Program-made: the position numbers and the translations under genes | Shown here: positions 5,462-8,209 of the stretch, in pieces | Layout of the letters: each line of letters begins with the position of its first letter | Position numbering within the stretch: position 1 is the stretch's first letter | Assembly (NCBI GenBank): GCA_024683255.1 | Contig: JAIKYL010000064.1 | Span: forward strand, 1 to 8,209 | Source of the DNA: Bacteroidales bacterium | GTDB taxonomy: Bacteria > Bacteroidota > Bacteroidia > Bacteroidales > UBA932 | DNA length: 8,209 bases | Reading direction: 5' to 3' | The notes under the pieces: model-generated | What the model was told of the DNA's origin: nothing | The model's input: the letters and a program-made list of their open reading frames with translations, nothing else | Databases searched by the model: none

Positions 5462-6103
5462 ATGAACGGAAGACCCTCTTTCTTTGAAAATATCCCGGTT
5501 GTTACCCGGAACCTCCTTATAGTGAACGTGATAATGTTCATTGCCACGCTCATCAACGAGGAGTTTATGATAGGGACCTTTGCCATGTTTTACCCGGCAT
5601 CGCCCTTCTTCCGCTGGTGGCAGCCCGTTACCCACATGTTCATGCACGGCGGCTGGTGGCATATTATCTTCAATATGTACTCGCTGGTCATCTTCGGCAT
5701 GGTAGTGGAGCGCGCCATGGGTTCGCGAAGATTCCTGCTGTTCTATTTTATAACCGGTTTGGGCGCCGTTGCGCTGCACACGGCGGTGGAATGGCTGGAA
5801 ATCACCTATCTGGGCGGAGATCCCGTAGCGGCCTATTATACCCCCATGGTGGGCGCTTCCGGCGCCATCTACGGCGTGCTGGTTGCCTTTGCCATGCTGT
5901 ATCCCCAGGCCAAGCTCACCCTCATTTTCCCGCCCATCACCCTGGACGCCAAATGGTGGGTTATCATCTTCATCGGCATTGAACTGTTTACCGGCATTGT
6001 GGGCACGCGGATTGGGATTGCGCATTTTGCCCACCTGGGCGGCGCCCTGTTCGGCTTCCTCCTGGTCCGGTACTGGAGAAAAACGGGAAAGCTGTACAGG
6101 TAA
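5462..6103 (+). CDS. Rhomboid family intramembrane serine protease
   Basis: Rhomboids cut transmembrane segments of substrate proteins inside the bilayer. The 213-residue protein has a six-helix core. The catalytic serine is Ser133 in GASGAIYG (helix 4) and the catalytic histidine is His191 in AHLGGALFG (helix 6). The helix 2 oxyanion motif HGGWWHIIFN at 62-71 provides His62, His67 and Asn71, matching His145, His150 and Asn154 of E. coli GlpG. All catalytic positions are intact, so it should be active. The substrate is unknown. In many Bacteroidales I recall two rhomboid genes in tandem after mutL; here there is one. The start 3 bases after the mutL stop fits coupling. Confidence 0.95.
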   Translation: MNGRPSFFENIPVVTRNLLIVNVIMFIATLINEEFMIGTFAMFYPASPFFRWWQPVTHMFMHGGWWHIIFNMYSLVIFGMVVERAMGSRRFLLFYFITGLGAVALHTAVEWLEITYLGGDPVAAYYTPMVGASGAIYGVLVAFAMLYPQAKLTLIFPPITLDAKWWVIIFIGIELFTGIVGTRIGIAHFAHLGGALFGFLLVRYWRKTGKLYR

Positions 6104-6107
6104 AAAA

Positions 6108-6133
6108 GATTCTTCGCTTCGCTCAGAATGACA
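6108..6133 (+). repeat. Dispersed short repeat ('CHSERSEES' type) overlapping the start of the next gene
   Basis: The 26 bases between the rhomboid stop and the first codons of the next gene match a short interspersed element seen in many bacterial genomes, best known because its reverse translation yields the spurious peptide CHSERSEES; the minus strand here encodes exactly that peptide. ATTCT (6109-6113) and AGAAT (6125-6129) form a short inverted repeat around CGAAGCG-like loop sequence. The start codon of the downstream gene (6128-6130) is inside the element. Recognition is from memory of the element, not a search. Confidence 0.7.
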
Positions 6134-7213
6134 AAGGAAAAGAAACAAAGACACTGGCTGTCCCGGCTCTCGTTCGGGACGGTTTCGCTGGTGTTCTCCG
6201 GACTCCTGCTGCTAAGCTACCTGTCCATGTTCATAGACCCCGCCAAGGCGTGGTTCTTCACCCTCTTCGGCCTGCTGTATATTCCTGTGCTGCTGGTGGT
6301 TGCGGTGCTCTTTATCCTTTCCCTTTTCCGCCGGTCCCACATGCGCGGCCTTCTGCTTCTGATGCTGCTGCCTTCCATTTTCCTTTTTGGCAAGTACTAT
6401 CAGTTCAAGGGGCCTTCGGAGGAAAAGCCCGCCACCCTCAAAATAGTCTCCTTCAATGTGGGGCTCTTTACCCACGGAGACGGAGAAAAGGATCCGCTGG
6501 CGCTGGCCGATGAGGTCTGCGACTGGCTCAAAAAGGCCGATGCCGATATCATCTGCCTGCAGGAGTTCTGCCTTCCAGGCAACGTGGACTTCGGCTCCTG
6601 GCTCCGGCGCCGTTTCCCTGGTTACGAGGTAGATTATTATGCAGTTACCGGCCCCATCGGCCAGTTTGGCAACGTTACGCTAAGCCGACGGCCCATTACG
6701 GGAAAGGGAAAGAACAACTTTGAAAAGTCCACCAACATGGCCCTGTGGACGGATGTACGCTTGGACAGCTCCACCGTCCGGCTGTACAACTGCCACTTTG
6801 AAAGCTACAATATCTCCCTGTCCGGCCTGGTGAAAAAGGCCGGCGAGGAGGGTCTGGTGGAAGAAACCGGCCAGAAAATGCGGCGCTCCATCACCGAACG
6901 GCCCAAGCAGGTGGCCCAGGTGATGCGGGACGTGGATGCCGCTCCCGTACTTTCCCTGGTGCTGGGAGACTTCAACGACAACCCGCTGAGCTACACTTGT
7001 TTCCGTCTGTTACGGGGCCGAAAAGATTCTTTTGTGAAAGCCGGAAAAGGCTTTGGCGCCACGTACCGGAGTCTGTGGCCGCTGCTGCGCATAGACTACA
7101 TCCTTTATCCCCAAGACCTTACCGCCGTTTCCTACAAGGTGGAAAAGGTGAAATACTCAGACCATTATCCCATCATTGCCACGTATTATGAAAGCGGAAG
7201 AAATACTCGCTGA
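6128..7213 (+). CDS. Membrane-anchored endonuclease/exonuclease/phosphatase (EEP) family protein
   Basis: The 361-residue protein has three predicted N-terminal transmembrane helices (about 15-35, 43-67 and 73-89) and then an EEP domain from about residue 103. Catalytic landmarks are present: Asn110 in SFNVG, Glu146 in LQEF, NCHFES at 221-226, GDFND with Asp281 and Asn283, Asp323 in RIDYIL, and the terminal SDHYP with Asp345 and His346. EEP enzymes are Mg-dependent phosphodiesterases or phosphatases acting on nucleic acids, lipids or phosphorylated small molecules; the substrate cannot be told. Topology with three helices would place the catalytic domain on the opposite side from the short N terminus. 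The ATG at 6128 lies in a dispersed repeat; the next Met (residue 34) is inside or after the first helix, so 6128 remains the best start. The gene overlaps the next by 26 bases. Confidence 0.92.
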   Translation: MTKEKKQRHWLSRLSFGTVSLVFSGLLLLSYLSMFIDPAKAWFFTLFGLLYIPVLLVVAVLFILSLFRRSHMRGLLLLMLLPSIFLFGKYYQFKGPSEEKPATLKIVSFNVGLFTHGDGEKDPLALADEVCDWLKKADADIICLQEFCLPGNVDFGSWLRRRFPGYEVDYYAVTGPIGQFGNVTLSRRPITGKGKNNFEKSTNMALWTDVRLDSSTVRLYNCHFESYNISLSGLVKKAGEEGLVEETGQKMRRSITERPKQVAQVMRDVDAAPVLSLVLGDFNDNPLSYTCFRLLRGRKDSFVKAGKGFGATYRSLWPLLRIDYILYPQDLTAVSYKVEKVKYSDHYPIIATYYESGRNTR

Positions 7214-7790
7214 AGCCCTTAAGACGCTCCGCGCCGGCGGAACCATCCTGTATCCCACGGACACGGTCTGGGGCCTGGGCTGCGACGCCACCAATCCGGA
7301 GGCCGTTGCCCGCATCTATGAAATCAAGCAGCGGGCCGATTCCAAGTCCCTGGTCCTGTTGGCCTGTGACCTGGACATGGTGGCACGCTATGTCAAGGAG
7401 ATTCCGTCCATCGCCGTGGACCTGGTGGAAGTGAACGATGCTCCCATGACCCTTATCTACCCCGGCGCCATCGCCGGTGAGGCAGGCGCGACCGGCGACA
7501 AATGGCACCTGGCCCATAACACCGTTGCCGAGGACGGCTCCGTGGGCATCCGCATTCCCCTTATGGACTGGTGCAAACAACTGGTATTCAAGCTGGGACG
7601 GCCCATCGTGAGCACATCGGCCAATATTTCCGGAGAGCCCACGCCGGAACGTTTCTCGGAGATTGATCCCGCCATCAAGGAGGCCGTGGATTTTGTGGTT
7701 CCCCCGTCCGTGGACACCCAGTCCACCGGCAAGGCCTCCCAGATCCTGAAGGTGGGTTTGAAGGGAGAAATTGAGATTATCCGGAAGTAA
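7188..7790 (+). CDS. tsaC: L-threonylcarbamoyladenylate synthase (TsaC/Sua5/YrdC family)
   Basis: This family makes threonylcarbamoyl-AMP from threonine, bicarbonate and ATP, the first step of the t6A37 modification of ANN-decoding tRNAs, in the cytoplasm. The 200-residue protein is a single YrdC domain without the extra C-terminal domain of long Sua5. Key segments are PTDTVWGLGCD (23-33), the KQR and SKSL nucleotide/bicarbonate-site residues (47-55), GIRIP (120-124) and STSANISG (142-149). I chose the ATG at 7188 over an in-frame TTG at 7176 because family members start just before the first helix and the ATG is a normal start. A paralogous YciO role is possible, but the SKSL segment looks more like TsaC. 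It overlaps the EEP gene by 26 bases, and its stop overlaps the rsmE start (TAATG). Confidence 0.9.
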   Translation: MKAEEILAEALKTLRAGGTILYPTDTVWGLGCDATNPEAVARIYEIKQRADSKSLVLLACDLDMVARYVKEIPSIAVDLVEVNDAPMTLIYPGAIAGEAGATGDKWHLAHNTVAEDGSVGIRIPLMDWCKQLVFKLGRPIVSTSANISGEPTPERFSEIDPAIKEAVDFVVPPSVDTQSTGKASQILKVGLKGEIEIIRK

Positions 7791-8209
7791 TGGAACTCTT
7801 TTACGCATACGAGGTTTCGGGCCGATACTGCCGGCTGGACGCAGAGGAAAGCGGTCATTGCGTCCGCGTACTCCGGCACCGGGCCGGGGATGAGATTGAC
7901 GTGATTGACGGCTTGGGCACGTTGTATCACTGCCGCCTTACGCTGGACAGCCCCAAGGGGGCCGAGGCGGAGATTCTGGATACGCAGGAGGGCTTTGGAG
8001 CCCATCCCTATCATTTGACTGTTGGCTGCTGTCCCACCAAGAACAACGACCGCTTTGAATGGTTTGTGGAAAAGGCAACGGAGCTGGGTGTGGACCGGAT
8101 TGTCCCGCTCATCGGCGAGCATTCAGAACGGAAAGTTTACAAGACAGAACGGGCGCAGCGGATAGCCCTCTCCGCCACCAAGCAGTCCCTCAAAGCCCGC
8201 ATTCCGGAG
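7790..8209 (+). CDS. rsmE: 16S rRNA (uracil-1498-N3)-methyltransferase RsmE, 3' end cut off
   Basis: RsmE methylates U1498 in helix 44 of 16S rRNA using S-adenosylmethionine. The frame opens at ATG 7790, sharing its A with the preceding stop codon, and stays open for 140 codons to the window edge; the family is about 230-245 residues, so roughly the last 100 are missing. The N-terminal PUA-like domain shows the typical HCVRVLRHRAGDEIDVIDG (residues 23-41). The start of the SPOUT domain shows KNNDRFEWFVEKATELGVD (about 84-102), IVPLIGEHSER, and ATKQSLKARIPE at the end. The SAM-binding trefoil knot with its GPEGG motif would lie beyond the window. It is translationally coupled to the tRNA t6A gene, so two RNA-modification genes sit together. 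Confidence 0.92.
   Translation, partial: MELFYAYEVSGRYCRLDAEESGHCVRVLRHRAGDEIDVIDGLGTLYHCRLTLDSPKGAEAEILDTQEGFGAHPYHLTVGCCPTKNNDRFEWFVEKATELGVDRIVPLIGEHSERKVYKTERAQRIALSATKQSLKARIPE

Noticed and set aside
4745..6154. 469-codon open frame on the minus strand across mutL and the rhomboid gene
   Set aside because: It is antisense to two well-conserved genes, has no recognisable domain, and begins with the spurious CHSERSEES peptide of the dispersed repeat. High GC content and codon bias readily leave such antisense frames open.
7176..7187. In-frame TTG as an upstream start for the TsaC-like gene
   Set aside because: It adds only four residues and increases overlap with the EEP gene. The ATG at 7188 fits the family N terminus better.
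7173..8122. Two long minus-strand frames opposite the TsaC-like and rsmE genes
   Set aside because: Both are shadows of conserved, coupled plus-strand genes and show low-complexity or unconvincing composition.
1..8209. Defence system, phage, transposon, CRISPR array, tRNA or riboswitch
   Set aside because: I found no transposase, integrase, terminal inverted repeats, spaced direct repeats, tRNA-like cloverleaf or known aptamer core. The recognised genes are chromosomal housekeeping families.

Overview
The window looks like chromosomal DNA from a member of the Bacteroidota, most likely the order Bacteroidales. Three things point there. Several gene starts are preceded by the phylum's unusual promoter (TTG, about 20 bases, then TAnnTTTG). 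There are no strong Shine-Dalgarno sites. The gene set and protein sequences are of Bacteroidales type: RadA, IspF, a small YKPRYYDPE protein abutting MutL, a rhomboid, a membrane-anchored EEP protein, a TsaC-like protein and RsmE. Coding DNA is fairly GC-rich, while the first ~340 bases are visibly AT-richer. The family or genus cannot be fixed from this sequence.

Left half, minus strand (read right to left): ispF (isoprenoid synthesis), a 71-residue Ala/Glu-rich lipoprotein, radA (recombination and branch migration), a periplasmic TlpA-type thioredoxin-fold protein, and a 57-residue orphan peptide gene at the left end. radA and the TlpA gene are 15 bases apart and are probably one transcript. 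The lipoprotein gene and the peptide gene appear to have their own promoters. A good intrinsic terminator separates the lipoprotein gene from radA.

Centre (3173-3364): a divergent promoter region. Two TAnnTTTG elements on opposite strands form a near-perfect inverted repeat. The ispF-side leader carries a strong GC hairpin that overlaps a four-tract G-quadruplex motif.

Right half, plus strand: a tightly packed run, probably an operon, of a tail-anchored small protein, mutL, a rhomboid protease, a membrane-anchored EEP-family phosphodiesterase, a threonylcarbamoyl-AMP synthase and rsmE (cut by the window end). Spacings are 0, 3, 24, -26 and -1 bases. The run joins DNA mismatch repair, membrane proteolysis and tRNA/rRNA modification without an obvious single pathway.

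Most of the window is ordinary housekeeping DNA; I see no defence system, phage, transposon, CRISPR array or RNA gene. The items most worth a second look are the orphan peptide gene with its CQSG motif and short upstream leader ORF, MutL with its DQHA endonuclease motif replaced, the symmetric divergent promoter with the hairpin/G-quadruplex leader, and a dispersed repeat that supplies the start codon of the EEP gene.
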